A DNA stretch of 64,000 bases from Noviherbaspirillum sp. Root189 (GTDB lineage: Bacteria > Pseudomonadota > Gammaproteobacteria > Burkholderiales > Burkholderiaceae_D): assembly GCF_001428545.1 (NCBI RefSeq), contig NZ_LMHZ01000034.1, positions 58,174-122,173 of the forward strand, in the 5' to 3' direction. Made by a program: the position numbers and the translations under genes. The notes beneath the pieces are model-generated. The model searched no databases and was not told the DNA's origin. It was given only the letters and a program-made list of their open reading frames with translations. Shown one piece after another: positions 33,923 through 47,213 of this stretch (position 1 is its first letter; each line of letters opens with the position of its first letter).

Positions 33923-34591
33923 ATGTACGCCAATTCCAGTCCCGTCAGCAGTACCCAAACCGACATCCACGAGCACTTATTTACACTTGTCGATAAACAC
34001 GTTCGCACGCGGTTTCACAAACCGGTCATGCCTTACAACACGGAAGCCTTTGAACGCAGTATGGCCGCATGGGCGAAAGCCGGTTCACCGCCACTGATTC
34101 TGGATGCCGGGTGTGGTGTCGGACTGTCTACGTTGCATCTTGCGACGCTTTATCCTGATCATTTTGTTATCGGCGTCGACCAATCGGCTGATCGTCTTTC
34201 TCGTAAGACACTCTGGCCAGGAACACCACCAGAGAACTGTATGACCGTACGTGCCGACCTGGTCGACTACTGGCGCCTGATGCACGCGGCAGCGGTACGA
34301 CCGGCACGGCACTATATCCTGTATCCCAATCCCTGGCCAAAGCTGGGACAACTGGCCAGACGCTGGCATGGCCACGCCGTTTTTCCTACTATTGTCAGCC
34401 TTGGCGGCGAACTGGAATGCCGTAGTAACTGGCGTCTCTATATCGCCGAATTTGCGGCGGCTCTCGAACGGCTGACCGCAAAAACGATCACTTGCGACGC
34501 CTACATTGCCGCCTCGCCCATCACACCGTTCGAGCAAAAATACACGGCGTCCGGTCACGACCTCTGGCGCTGTCGCGTGTCCCTGGGATAA
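33923..34591 (+). CDS. TrmB-like SAM-dependent methyltransferase
   Basis: This is a 222-residue protein from the ATG at 33923 (MYANSSPVSSTQTDIHEHLF); an in-frame ATG at 33884 is the alternative. The SAM-binding loop is LILDAGCGVGLSTLHLA, followed by DHFVIGVDQSADRL. The motif YILYPNPWPK matches the TrmB signature (PDPWPK), which points to tRNA guanine-N7 methyltransferase or a close paralogue. The C-terminal TPFEQKYTASGHDLWRCRVS resembles the TrmB end (TxFExKxxxxGxxIxxL). It differs enough from housekeeping TrmB that a separate bona fide trmB elsewhere is likely. The target RNA is not certain. Confidence 0.8.
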   Translation: MYANSSPVSSTQTDIHEHLFTLVDKHVRTRFHKPVMPYNTEAFERSMAAWAKAGSPPLILDAGCGVGLSTLHLATLYPDHFVIGVDQSADRLSRKTLWPGTPPENCMTVRADLVDYWRLMHAAAVRPARHYILYPNPWPKLGQLARRWHGHAVFPTIVSLGGELECRSNWRLYIAEFAAALERLTAKTITCDAYIAASPITPFEQKYTASGHDLWRCRVSLG

Positions 34592-34915
34592 GTATCGTCC
34601 CTGACTGAATTCATCAAAAAAGACACCATACTGCGGGCAATAGACCGACAAAGCCACACTTATTGACAAAAAACAAATGCCTATTCAGTTGAAAGGAAAT
34701 CCCCTGTTTATGGCATTGTTCGGCCTGATAAAAGCAGCTAAGCTCAGTCGGGTTCGAGTCTCATTTCAGACTCTTTTGCCAACGTTTAGGCGTCGAGGAC
34801 ACCGTTATTAATTGCCCGAGGGTGATTGCCGGTGGCAGGACCTGCACCGGATGCTGCTGACTATTTCCACGCGGGCTCGACGCTTCAATAAGCATCAACA
34901 AGAAAGTATTGTGAA
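34592..34915. other. Intergenic region
   Basis: No gene is seen. A small hairpin GAGTCT/AGACTC followed by TTTT (34756-34777) may terminate the upstream gene. The rest is the leader of the sigma-54-type regulator. Confidence 0.4.
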
Positions 34916-36370
34916 ATGCTTTACGCGTCCCATTCTGCACCTGCGGCCCAGCCGGTCCTCGTATTGCGGCTTACAGGCCGCAACGGACCGGCCTGCAAGT
35001 ACACCGATGTACTGCGTGGACAAGGGTTGAGCCTGATCGAGTGCTTCAGCTTTGAATCGGCCAACGATGCCATACAGGCAGGATGCCGTGTCGGCCTGCT
35101 CAGTGTCACCCAGGAAGCCGACCTCACGCATCTCGACAAATACGAGCCGTTTGTCAGCAATACCCGGATCACCTGGGTTGGCCTTGTCGCCCAGGAATTG
35201 ATTCCGTTGCCACGCATGCGTGAATTCATCGGCGAGCATCTGTTTAATTTCATCTCCATTCCCGCGCAGCTCGACCATATCGTGCTGACTTTGCGTCATG
35301 CCTGGGGCATGGCCTATCTGCGCGATTTCAAGAATGCCTCTTCCAGCCAGCCGACGCCGCTCAACAACGACGGCGATTTTGCGATGGTCGGCAAGACGCC
35401 GCAGATGCTGCAGCTGTTCAGCCAGTTGCAAAAGGTGGCCCGTACCAACGCATCGGTATTGATTACCGGGCCTTCAGGTACCGGCAAGGAACTCGCAGCG
35501 CTGTCTATCCATCGTCAATCGGCACGCAGGAATGCGCCCTTCGTGGCGGTCAACTGCGGAGCGATTGCACCGCAGTTGTTCCAATCCGAACTCTTCGGCT
35601 ATGAGAAGGGAGCGTTCACCGGAGCGAACCAGCGCAAGATAGGACGTATCGAAGCCGCTCAGGGCGGGACGCTCTTTCTCGATGAGATCGGCGACATGCC
35701 CTATGACATGCAGGTCAATCTGCTACGTTTCCTGCAGGAAAAGACGATTGAACGTGTCGGCGGCAATGATAGTCTCGACATCAATGTGCGCGTGATTGCA
35801 GCAACGCATATCGACCTTGCCGAAGCAGTCGCGCAAGGCCGTTTTCGTGAAGACCTGTATTACCGTATCAATGTTGTCTGCATCGAGATTCCGCAACTGG
35901 CGGACCGCGGACAGGATATCGAAGACATCGCCAAATATTACTTCTCCAAGTTCGCCAGCATGCACAACCGCAGTCTGCGCGGATTCTCCAAGGCGGCCAT
36001 GAATGCGATGCTGAGCCATTCATGGCCGGGCAATGTGCGTGAACTCGTCAATCGGGTCCAGCGCGCGACGGTGATGGCGGAAGGAAGATTCATCCAGCCG
36101 GAAGATCTTGGCTTGAACCGTGGCAGCGCCGATACGCAACTGATGTCGCTTGAGGATGCCCGTGCCGCGGCGGAACGCACGATGATCAGGCGCGCACTCG
36201 CACAGTCACGGAACCAGATTTCTCGCGCTGCGTCGTTACTGGGCGTATCACGGGTGACGCTGTATCGGCTGATCGAGAAATACAACATCCGGCCAGAAGT
36301 GATCACAGGAGCGGGACGTAGCTTTGCCGGAAACGCTGGCGCCAGTGCCGACATGGAAGCGCACAAGTAA
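34916..36370 (+). CDS. VpsR-like sigma-54-dependent Fis-family regulator
   Basis: This is a 484-residue protein. The N-terminal 140 residues form a receiver-like VpsR domain that lacks the usual acidic pocket. The AAA+ domain (about 158-390) has Walker A GPSGTGKE (185-192), the sigma-54 contact loop GAFTGA (232-237), Walker B GGTLFLDEIGDM and arginine finger region FREDLYYRINV. A Fis-type HTH closes the protein (ISRAASLLGVSRVTLYRLIE). VpsR-type regulators control exopolysaccharide and biofilm genes, often in response to cyclic di-GMP. No polysaccharide operon is adjacent, so the targets lie elsewhere. A MITE copy begins right at its stop codon. Confidence 0.9.
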   Translation: MLYASHSAPAAQPVLVLRLTGRNGPACKYTDVLRGQGLSLIECFSFESANDAIQAGCRVGLLSVTQEADLTHLDKYEPFVSNTRITWVGLVAQELIPLPRMREFIGEHLFNFISIPAQLDHIVLTLRHAWGMAYLRDFKNASSSQPTPLNNDGDFAMVGKTPQMLQLFSQLQKVARTNASVLITGPSGTGKELAALSIHRQSARRNAPFVAVNCGAIAPQLFQSELFGYEKGAFTGANQRKIGRIEAAQGGTLFLDEIGDMPYDMQVNLLRFLQEKTIERVGGNDSLDINVRVIAATHIDLAEAVAQGRFREDLYYRINVVCIEIPQLADRGQDIEDIAKYYFSKFASMHNRSLRGFSKAAMNAMLSHSWPGNVRELVNRVQRATVMAEGRFIQPEDLGLNRGSADTQLMSLEDARAAAERTMIRRALAQSRNQISRAASLLGVSRVTLYRLIEKYNIRPEVITGAGRSFAGNAGASADMEAHK

Positions 36371-36487
36371 TACCAATCCCAACCTGTAACGTGACAAATG
36401 AGATCGATGGATTTTTTTGACTGGCAAGGCGCAGGAGGAGTCAATAGCGGGCTATTGACGACGGTGCGTTATGGGTTGCGATTGGTA
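36371..36487 (+). mobile_element. MITE-like element, copy A (internally deleted)
   Basis: This is a 117-base element with ends TACCAATCCCAAC and GGTTGCGATTGGTA (terminal inverted repeats with one mismatch). The interior matches copies B and C (GAGATCGATGGATTTTTTTG, GGCGCAGGAGGAGTCAATAG, GGGCTATTGACGAC) but lacks about 50 bases before GTGCGTTATGGG. It has no coding capacity. Flanking TA bases suggest a TA-type target. It starts next to the stop of the VpsR-like gene. Confidence 0.85.
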
Positions 36488-36598
36488 TAAGGCGTTGGCA
36501 GTTCAATAACCGTGCCGGAACTCCTTGAACAGGACCAGAGCCCTGGGCGTGAGTGCCTTCACCAGAATTCCCCCTAACAAAATAAAGAGACGCATGTG

Positions 36599-36638
36599 AA
36601 AAATGGCTGAAGGTGCCTCTGCACCTTCAGCCATTTTT
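36599..36638. terminator. Bidirectional intrinsic terminator
   Basis: A perfect 18-bp stem, AAAAATGGCTGAAGGTGC (36599-36616) with its complement (36621-36638), closes on a four-base loop CTCT. A-run before and T-run after make it work in both directions, between the convergent VpsR-like and LysR genes. Confidence 0.9.
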
Positions 36639-36671
36639 CATGGTTTATACCAATCGTTCGGACTCTTCTGT

Positions 36672-37700
36672 TTATCTTGCCATGATGTTGTCGTATTTCG
36701 TCTGCGACTGTGTTGACGATTCGCCGCCCGCTAGCCCCCTCAGGACATCCGCAAGCCTGCCAGCCGCTGCAGTAGACGCCCAGGGGCGTCCATGGATCAG
36801 GTACAGCATGGTTTTATGTGGGCGACTTTCCCCAAGCGGCAGTCGCACCAGCGAACCGTCATCTAGCCAGCGACGGATCCGGTGTTCTGGCAGCCATGCA
36901 TAGCCAAGGCGCTCGGTCACGGCCTCAACCACTGTATCCAGACTACTCATTGCCCAACGACGCATCGGCTTCGAACTTGACATCGGACGCTCACGCTCAC
37001 CCGTTTGGCCTACGCCGATTTGCACATGCTGCGCCAGGTCCATTGCAGTGACGTCGCGTCCGAGCTTGAGCAGCGGATGCTCGGGATGCGCGACCGGCAG
37101 ATGCTCTACCTCGATCAGGGGCTCACCCAGAAATCCCAGCGGAACGCGTTCGCTAATGGCCAGATCCACACTCAAGTCTCGCAATACATCTTCTGCATGC
37201 AGGGTATCGACTTCGCTCAGCTTGACATGGCTGGCAACTCTTCCTATCCGCGAAAATTCGCTTAGCGCGCGTACCAGCAAATGTGGAGGGAAGTTGTGAT
37301 CAACGACCAGACGCACTTCGCCACCCAAGCCCTGTCCGAGATTTTTAGCAAAGTTTTCCAGCTCGATCGCTTCCTTCAGAACGTGGCGTGAGCGATCGAG
37401 CAAAGCCTTTCCCTCCGGCGTCAAATTCGCTTTTCGACCCTCGATACGCAGCAGTGGTGTGCCTAGCTGGTCCTGCAATTTCGAAACCGTATAGCTAATG
37501 GTGGATTGACTCAGATGGAGCGACTTGGCAGCTTCGGCGAACCCGCCGCAATCAATCACGGCATGGAAAATTCTCCACTGCTTGAGACTGACGTAAAGAT
37601 TGTGGATGTCGTGCGGGCGAGAGCGATAGGTTGCACGTCCCAGATCCATTGCCGGTCCCTGCCCTGATGCTTGCGTTCTTGTTTGAGTCATGTGTTTCAT
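36672..37700 (-). CDS. LysR-family transcriptional regulator
   Basis: This is a 342-residue protein. After a non-conserved extension of about 35 residues comes the LysR helix-turn-helix (VSLKQWRIFHAVIDCGGFAE, then AAKSLHLSQSTISYTVSKLQ) and the linker helix GRKANLTPEGKALLDRSRHV. The effector domain (from about 125) contains VRLVVDHNFPPHLLVRALSE. The start may lie closer to the HTH (for example the Met at residue 18), since LysR proteins usually have about 300 residues. It is convergent with the VpsR-like gene, and no target operon is divergent from it within 1 kb. Confidence 0.9.
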   Translation of the reverse strand: MKHMTQTRTQASGQGPAMDLGRATYRSRPHDIHNLYVSLKQWRIFHAVIDCGGFAEAAKSLHLSQSTISYTVSKLQDQLGTPLLRIEGRKANLTPEGKALLDRSRHVLKEAIELENFAKNLGQGLGGEVRLVVDHNFPPHLLVRALSEFSRIGRVASHVKLSEVDTLHAEDVLRDLSVDLAISERVPLGFLGEPLIEVEHLPVAHPEHPLLKLGRDVTAMDLAQHVQIGVGQTGERERPMSSSKPMRRWAMSSLDTVVEAVTERLGYAWLPEHRIRRWLDDGSLVRLPLGESRPHKTMLYLIHGRPWASTAAAGRLADVLRGLAGGESSTQSQTKYDNIMAR

Positions 37701-38738
37701 CCTTTATCTTCTAGGCGAACGATCAGCGCCTTGGCACCAGATGTGACAGGCACGGCTTACCGTGACGCTCATCCTGATGTCGCTGGCTCGAGTGTCTGTA
37801 GCAAAAGGCAAGCCTGCTACCTAAATCGTTGATTCCTCAAGACTTCTTCTTTTATCTGGAAAACAGCCGTCCAAATATGTAAAGGATGGCGCAGAACTTA
37901 ATTTTCACAGTGCAACTCCTGATCCATTTCCTGTAATGCGTTAACTACCCGCCAGGAAACTAAGTTGCGAAAAGGCATTAGCTTCGGTAAGCCTTGGATA
38001 GCTACGGCGCAGGCAATCTCAGTCTTTATCACGCTTCGCGACGAAAAAAGCTTCTTTGTTTCATTCAGATGCCACCTGTTCGTTTGCTCAGCTTCTTAAT
38101 GTACGGAAACGAACTACGTTCGCTCTGTCACATGAACTGCTTGTCCAAAAGTGTCAATCTCTATTCGATCATGAAGCCATTTGTCGTTTCAAGCGATAGA
38201 TCACGGGATATTGGACTGTGTGGACTGTGGCGCGGGCGCAGGCGCAGGTGAATAGATGGAGATGGCGAAGCAAGAAAAAACCCGCCACGCCCACAGGTGC
38301 GGACAATGGCGGGAACCGGAGATTGATAGGCCTAGAGCACTTTCGTCCTAAGCAGGACGCTATGCGAGAACGCTGAAAACACGACGGCACAAACAACGCC
38401 AGAACCAATGTCCATGGATTCATATCGGTACATCGTGTCTTTTCACAGCCGGCCCGGATAACTCCGCAAGACACATGCCTGCATACCCAAGCACTTGATT
38501 CAATTGACTTACCCGGTTTGAACGGTCGCCATGCGTATAGAAGCCGTCCGTGATTGTGTCGAATCTTTTGCATAGATCCACACCGCCGGCAATTCCGTAT
38601 ATAAACATGCACCAGGCACACATTTTTTCCTATCAAGCACAGCGCATCCATTGTGTGTTCCACAAAAAAGGTCAATAATCAACGACGACTATTCCCCAAT
38701 CAGAAACAGTCAAGGCCCAAGGAACAGAAGGTAAAAAT
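37701..38738. other. Long intergenic region between two LysR genes
   Basis: This 1-kb stretch has no convincing protein gene. An A-run plus hairpin at 38275-38313 forms a minus-strand terminator, which implies a leftward transcript starting between 38320 and 38738. Frames on that strand (for example 38420-38623, 67 codons) carry no recognisable sequence. A non-coding RNA or a small unknown protein is possible. Confidence 0.4.
38275..38313 (-). terminator. Intrinsic terminator on the minus strand
   Basis: CCCGCCA (38281-38287) pairs with TGGCGGG (38307-38313); on the minus strand the hairpin is followed by TTTTTT (38280-38275) and CTTGC. It is well formed but has no annotated gene upstream of it. 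Confidence 0.65.
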
Positions 38739-39656
38739 ATGGATCGATTGCAATCAATGCGCGTGTTCGCGAAAGTGATAGAACAGGGCAGCTTTGCCCG
38801 GGCAGCGCAGGCGCTCGACATGTCGAATGCAGTAGTCACACGCCATGTCGCGGACCTGGAGGATCACCTCGGCACACGACTGATGAACCGCACCACGCGC
38901 AAACTTTCGCTGACGGAAACCGGCCATGCTTATCTTGAGCGCGTTCTGCAGATCCTGCAGGAAGTGGAGGATGCGGAAGCCATCGCATCGTCACAGTCCA
39001 AAAAACCAGCCGGTATCCTGCGGATTTACTCTCACCTTGGCTTCGGACAACAGCAACTTGCGCACTTGCTGCCCCTCTACGCAAGCCAGTATCCGGACGT
39101 CACCCTGGACGTTACACTTTCGGACAGGACCGTTGATCTGGTGGAAGACGGCTTCGATGTCGGTATTTTTATTAACTTACAGAAATTCGATGCCAACATG
39201 ATCGCGCGACAGCTCGCTGTGTCCGAGGCGCTGCTTTGCGCTTCGCCAGATTATGTCAGGCGTCACGGCGCTCCCGAAGAGCTGGAAGATATTTCTCGCC
39301 ATTCCTGTCTGAACTTTTCGTACGAACAGTTACGGCATCAGTGGCCGGTCAAAGGGCCGGATGGCAGCCTGATCAACATTCCCGTGACCGGCAAAGTAGT
39401 GTCTAACAACGGCGATCTGTTGCGACACTGCGCGATCGCGGGAATGGGGATTACGATCCGCCCTTCGTTTGCACTGGGCGACGACCTTGCCGCAGGCAAG
39501 CTGGTGCGCTTGCTGGCAGATTATGAGCTTGGCCGGCTACCCGTCATGCTGGTGTATCCAAGCCGGCGCCTGTTGTCAGCAAAAGTACGCACCTTCGTCG
39601 ATTTCATGTCGAAACAGTTTCCGCGCCCCGAGCATGATCCGTGGCAAACAACGTGA
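38739..39656 (+). CDS. LysR-family transcriptional regulator
   Basis: This is a 305-residue regulator of normal LysR length. The HTH is MRVFAKVIEQGSFARAAQAL followed by DMSNAVVTRHVADLEDHLGT, then the linker helix TRKLSLTETGHAYLERVLQI. The effector domain begins near residue 88 (GILRIYSHLGFGQQQLAHLL) and ends SAKVRTFVDFMSKQF. This sub-group resembles the DsdC/CrgA-type regulators that act on neighbouring genes, but no divergent target is seen. AGAAGG upstream of the ATG gives the ribosome binding site. Confidence 0.93.
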   Translation: MDRLQSMRVFAKVIEQGSFARAAQALDMSNAVVTRHVADLEDHLGTRLMNRTTRKLSLTETGHAYLERVLQILQEVEDAEAIASSQSKKPAGILRIYSHLGFGQQQLAHLLPLYASQYPDVTLDVTLSDRTVDLVEDGFDVGIFINLQKFDANMIARQLAVSEALLCASPDYVRRHGAPEELEDISRHSCLNFSYEQLRHQWPVKGPDGSLINIPVTGKVVSNNGDLLRHCAIAGMGITIRPSFALGDDLAAGKLVRLLADYELGRLPVMLVYPSRRLLSAKVRTFVDFMSKQFPRPEHDPWQTT

Positions 39657-39757
39657 AATAATGCGACCGATGGCCGCTACCTGTTGGTGTACGCTGTCTT
39701 ATCGTGTGTTCGCATAATCGTTTTACCCATCCTAAAAGTACTATCACTCGCCTCGCT

Positions 39758-40543
39758 ATGTGCCAGCTTCTCGGAATGAACTGTAATGTTCCCACGGACA
39801 TCGTATTCAGCTTTACCGGCTTTGCCACTCGGGGTGGCCGCACGGACGTCCATAACGATGGATGGGGGATCGCTTTCTTCGAAGGTGCGGGCGTTCGCCA
39901 TTTCGTCGACCATGATGCGGCGATTGCTTCACCGATCGCCGACCTGATCAAGCGCTGGCCGATCAAGTCGAAAAACGTGATCGCACATATTCGCAAGGCG
40001 ACCCAGGGCCGCGTGGCATTAGAAAACTGCCATCCCTTCGTGCGTGAACTCTGGGGCCATTATTGGGTGTTCGCCCATAACGGCGATCTCAAGGATTTCG
40101 CGCCCCCGCTCACAGGCGCGTTTCGGCCAGTCGGCAATACCGATAGCGAGCTGGCCTTCTGTTTCCTGCTGCAGGAACTGCGGCGCCGCTTCGGCGATAT
40201 TGCGCCCGCCCTGCCGGAATTGAGTGCGGCATTGCGTGAACTGACCACGGAGATTGCGGCGCATGGGCCGTTCAATATGATGTTGTCCGATGGCTCCGCC
40301 TTGTTTGCACATTGCTCGACCAACCTGCATTACATCATCCGTCAATACCCGTTCGCGACCGCGGTTCTGTCGGATGAAGAAATGACGGTCGACTTTTCGG
40401 AAGTGACGACGCCCAAGGACAGAGTCGCCGTCATCGTCACCGCCCCTCTGACCAATAATGAAACCTGGACACAATTCGCACCCGGCGAGATGAAGGTGTT
40501 TGTCGACGGCGCACCAGTCGACGAGTCAGCACCTGAGCAATAA
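39758..40543 (+). CDS. Class II glutamine amidotransferase (YafJ-like)
   Basis: This is a 261-residue protein. I chose the ATG at 39758 because Cys2 must become the N-terminal nucleophile after methionine removal (MCQLLGMNCNVPTDIVFSFT); the longer frame would bury it. The NTN-hydrolase fold is shown by GGRTDVHNDGWGIAFFEG, the ammonia-binding IAHIRKATQG and FAHNGDL, and NTDSELAF. YafJ-like proteins have been linked to gamma-glutamyl or glutamine hydrolysis with a still uncertain acceptor. It follows a LysR gene in the same direction by 101 bases and stands alone. Confidence 0.9.
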   Translation: MCQLLGMNCNVPTDIVFSFTGFATRGGRTDVHNDGWGIAFFEGAGVRHFVDHDAAIASPIADLIKRWPIKSKNVIAHIRKATQGRVALENCHPFVRELWGHYWVFAHNGDLKDFAPPLTGAFRPVGNTDSELAFCFLLQELRRRFGDIAPALPELSAALRELTTEIAAHGPFNMMLSDGSALFAHCSTNLHYIIRQYPFATAVLSDEEMTVDFSEVTTPKDRVAVIVTAPLTNNETWTQFAPGEMKVFVDGAPVDESAPEQ

Positions 40544-40825
40544 TCGGAGAATGCAGCGCAACATCGAAAATTGCAACGCGGCAATTAAAATGCGCTAGAG
40601 TGTATTAAAAGACGCGTTGCCAGTTCGCCGCAAAGCTGACCACGTGCGAAGAGGCCGTGTGCGTTGCCGTGTAGCTGAGTTGTTATAGGCCGGAAAACCG
40701 ACGGTCAATCTCAATCGCTACCTATGACCCATACGACCTGTTCGTATTTGCAGATTCGATTTGCTGATGCGAACAGGCGGCGCATGGCGCGCTCCCCCAA
40801 TGTTGGCGAAGACAAGAATAACGCG

Positions 40826-42109
40826 ATGATTGCCACTTCCTTGCCAGAGAACGATACGACACGCCCGCTGCGCGTGCGCGAATTCTTCCTTGCCCGCCAA
40901 CCCATCCTGGACCGTAACCAGGCGCTGGTGGCTTACGAACTGCTGTTCCGCAATGCGGCTACCGGACCGGCCAACGTCACCAGCGATTTGTCGGCGACCG
41001 CATCCGTCATTGCGCATACTTCCCAGCTGGGCATGGAGAAAGTGATCGGCGATGCGCTCGGTTACCTGAATGTCGATGCGGCAGTATTAATGAGCGATAT
41101 CTTCCAGTTCCTGCCGCGCGAAAAAGTTGTGCTTGAAATTGTCGAGACGATGAAAGTGACGCCGGAAATCCTGGCGCGTATCGAACAGCTCGTGAAGGAA
41201 GGTTTTCGCTTTGCGCTGGACGACGTCATTGCCGATACAACCGAAGTAAAACAACTGCTGCCGCTGGTGGAAATCATCAAGTTTGACTTGCGCGACATGC
41301 CACTTTCCGCGCTGCTCAAGCTGACGCCGCAATTCAAGCTGGCGGGTAAGGCACTGCTCGCCGAAAAAGTGGAGACGCAGGAGCAATTCGATACCTGCTT
41401 GAAGCTCGGCTTCGATTTCTTCCAGGGTTACTATTTCGCGAAACCGGTCATCCTGACAGGCAAGAAATTATCACCGTCCCAGCTGGCCATCATGCAACTG
41501 ATGGGGCAGCTGAATTCAGACGCGGACACTGCGGACATCGAACGCAGCATCAAGCAGGATGTCTCGCTCTGCTTCAATTTACTGCGCCTGGTGAATACGC
41601 CGGCAGTGGGCGCGCGGCGCCGTATCGATTCGGTCAACCAGGCCCTGATGCTGCTCGGCCGCAGCCAGCTACAGCGCTGGCTGCAAATCATGTTGTACGC
41701 GGAACCCTGCAAGAAGGGGCATTGCATGACGCCATTGCTGACCTTGGCAGCGACGCGCGGCAAGTTGCTTGAACTGATCGCGCAACAGGTAGAACCTCGT
41801 AATCAAAGCATGGCGGACACCGCGTTCACCGTGGGCATCATGTCGCTGATGGATACGCTGTTCAGCATTCCGATGAAGGACATTCTGGAGCAGGTTGCGG
41901 TAATCGACGAAGTTTGCGATGCATTGTTGCATCGCAAGGGAGTGTACGGCTCCATGTTGCGCCTTGCCGAACATATGGAGCGAATCGAAGAAGCCGGTTC
42001 GATGCTCGATGAGCTGATTGATCGTCTTCGTCTGGGGAGCGAAGACCTGTACAACCTGCAGGTCTCGGCATTTGAATGGGGTGATGCGGTGGCGCGCAGC
42101 GCGCATTGA
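40826..42109 (+). CDS. EAL-HDOD signalling protein (YuxH/CdgJ type)
   Basis: This protein has 427 residues from the ATG at 40826; in-frame starts at 40784 or 40724 are possible. The N-terminal EAL domain has FFLARQPILDRNQALVAYEL with the ELLFR signature, EIVET, FALDDVIAD, IKFD and AEKVET, but lacks the usual DDFGTG sequence, so cyclic di-GMP cleavage is doubtful. The C-terminal HDOD domain (from about 195) has LCFNLLRLVNTPAVGARRRI and LMLLGRSQLQRWLQIMLYA. Proteins of this group regulate motility and surface behaviour, some by binding rather than cleaving cyclic di-GMP. Confidence 0.88.
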   Translation: MIATSLPENDTTRPLRVREFFLARQPILDRNQALVAYELLFRNAATGPANVTSDLSATASVIAHTSQLGMEKVIGDALGYLNVDAAVLMSDIFQFLPREKVVLEIVETMKVTPEILARIEQLVKEGFRFALDDVIADTTEVKQLLPLVEIIKFDLRDMPLSALLKLTPQFKLAGKALLAEKVETQEQFDTCLKLGFDFFQGYYFAKPVILTGKKLSPSQLAIMQLMGQLNSDADTADIERSIKQDVSLCFNLLRLVNTPAVGARRRIDSVNQALMLLGRSQLQRWLQIMLYAEPCKKGHCMTPLLTLAATRGKLLELIAQQVEPRNQSMADTAFTVGIMSLMDTLFSIPMKDILEQVAVIDEVCDALLHRKGVYGSMLRLAEHMERIEEAGSMLDELIDRLRLGSEDLYNLQVSAFEWGDAVARSAH

Positions 42110-42130
42110 GCAATAGAAGATGGATGGATA

Positions 42131-42174
42131 AAGGCGGTGCACTGCCCGACAGCAATGCACCGCCTTCCGTTTTT
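42131..42174. terminator. Intrinsic terminator between EAL-HDOD gene and metH
   Basis: AAGGCGGTGCA (42131-42141) pairs with TGCACCGCCTT (42156-42166), followed by CCGTTTTT on the plus strand. The genes on either side converge, so it may stop both, though the T-run favours the plus strand. Confidence 0.8.
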
Positions 42175-42192
42175 GGGGAAACAGGTTTAGGA

Positions 42193-45936
<3,744 letters not shown>

Positions 45937-45951
45937 GTTATCCCTTAAAGC

Positions 45952-45983
45952 AAAAAACCCGGCCTGCAAAGCGGGACCGGGTT
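45952..45983 (-). promoter_or_regulatory. Terminator hairpin in the metH leader (attenuator candidate)
   Basis: On the minus strand, AACCCGG (45983-45977) pairs with CCGGGTT (45962-45956) and is followed by a run of six T (45957-45952), then the metH ribosome binding site and ATG. An intrinsic terminator between promoter and start codon is the mark of an attenuated leader. It overlaps the upstream in-frame extension, which is therefore not coding. Confidence 0.6.
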
Positions 45984-46078
45984 CTGATGTCCGCTTTAGC
46001 TGCATTTGGAATGGGACTTGGACCCTGGCGCCCGCAAGCTGGGTTTTGACTTTTTCCAATCAAATCGGCGCAGTAAAA

Positions 46079-46084
46079 ATTATA
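46079..46084 (-). promoter_or_regulatory. Probable -10 element of the metH promoter
   Basis: On the minus strand the sequence is TATAAT exactly, 143 bases upstream of the metH start. A fitting -35 (TTACCC or similar) lies about 16 bases further upstream. It predicts a leader of about 135 nucleotides. Confidence 0.5.
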
Positions 46085-46259
46085 CGTGAAATCAATATGT
46101 TGGGTAAGAATGTAAGAAAAATGGAAAAGCTGCGCTCGCTTTCCAAAAATCGCTAGAGCGGAGCCGCATGGGCCCATGCTTTTCTAGTAAAAATCCGGTC
46201 GCAATCCCGCACAAGCTTTCTCATTGTCATGTAATACGTTTTTGAGATACAGCAGGTTG

Positions 46260-47213
46260 CTAGTTGAAGCGTTCGCCTTCCAGGGGAAAACCTTTAAGGA
46301 ACTCCGCAGCAGCCAGGCGCTTGCCACCGGGCTTCTGCAATTCCAGGATGCGCAATGCACCTTCGCCACAGGCTACCAGCACGCCATCATGGCCATTGGC
46401 TGCAAGGACTTGTCCCGGTATTGCGCCGGCAGGTGCCGCCGCCAGTTCAGCGCGCCAGAATTTCACCGGAACACCGTTGAGCTGGGCAACCGCGCCGGGA
46501 AAGGGATTGAAGGCTCGCAGTTTCCGGTGCAGCACGACCGCCGGTTGTGTCAGGTCGAGTGCGGCTTCTTCTTTGGCGATCTTGGCCGCATAGGTCGTCC
46601 CCTGTTCTGGCTGGGGAGTGGGCGACAACGCGCCCTGCGCGACCTTGCTCAAAGCGTCGACGATCAGTTTGCCGCCCAGCGTTGCCAGTTTGTCGTGCAG
46701 CGTCGCTGTCGTTTCATCGTCGGCAATCGGCAGGCCTTCCCGCAGCAGCATGGGCCCTGTATCCAGTCCTTCTTCCATCTGCATGATGGTAACGCCGGTT
46801 TCCGCATCGCCAGCTTCAATGGCACGATGGATCGGCGCCGCGCCGCGCCAGCGTGGCAGCAGCGATGCATGGATGTTGATGCAACCGAATCTCGGAATTT
46901 CCAGGACACTGCGCGGCAAGATCAGTCCGTAAGCCGCAACCACCATCACGTCATGCGGTGTCGCATGCAGCAGGGCGTGCGCTTCTTCAGCGACCTCCGG
47001 ATATTTGCCGTCCAGTCGCAGCGATTGCGGCTGGGCAACCGGTATGTCATGGGCCAGCGCAAACTGCTTGACCGGAGAAGCCTGCAATTGCATGCCGCGT
47101 CCGGCCGGGCGATCGGGCTGGGTGAGTACCAGAGGGATCGAGAAGCCGGCATTGTGCAGGGCTTCGAGGGCGATCGCGGCAAACTCGGGTGTACCGGCAA
47201 AGATGATTTTCAT
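46260..47213 (-). CDS. fmt: Fmt, methionyl-tRNA formyltransferase
   Basis: This 317-residue enzyme formylates initiator methionyl-tRNA using 10-formyltetrahydrofolate. The start [20 protein letters not shown] is canonical. The folate/catalytic region has [10 protein letters not shown] and [20 protein letters not shown] (the conserved Asn-x-His and SLLP motif), then [17 protein letters not shown]. The C-terminal domain ends [12 protein letters not shown]. It lies in the usual order def-fmt with def 153 bases upstream in the same direction. Confidence 0.97.
   Translation of the reverse strand: MKIIFAGTPEFAAIALEALHNAGFSIPLVLTQPDRPAGRGMQLQASPVKQFALAHDIPVAQPQSLRLDGKYPEVAEEAHALLHATPHDVMVVAAYGLILPRSVLEIPRFGCINIHASLLPRWRGAAPIHRAIEAGDAETGVTIMQMEEGLDTGPMLLREGLPIADDETTATLHDKLATLGGKLIVDALSKVAQGALSPTPQPEQGTTYAAKIAKEEAALDLTQPAVVLHRKLRAFNPFPGAVAQLNGVPVKFWRAELAAAPAGAIPGQVLAANGHDGVLVACGEGALRILELQKPGGKRLAAAEFLKGFPLEGERFN

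Noticed and set aside
34735-34777. tRNA-like pieces (AGCTCAGTCGG followed by GTTCGAGTC)
   Set aside because: The D-arm-like and T-arm-like strings are adjacent without an anticodon arm or acceptor stem, so it is not a tRNA gene. An internally deleted relic is possible but not supportable.
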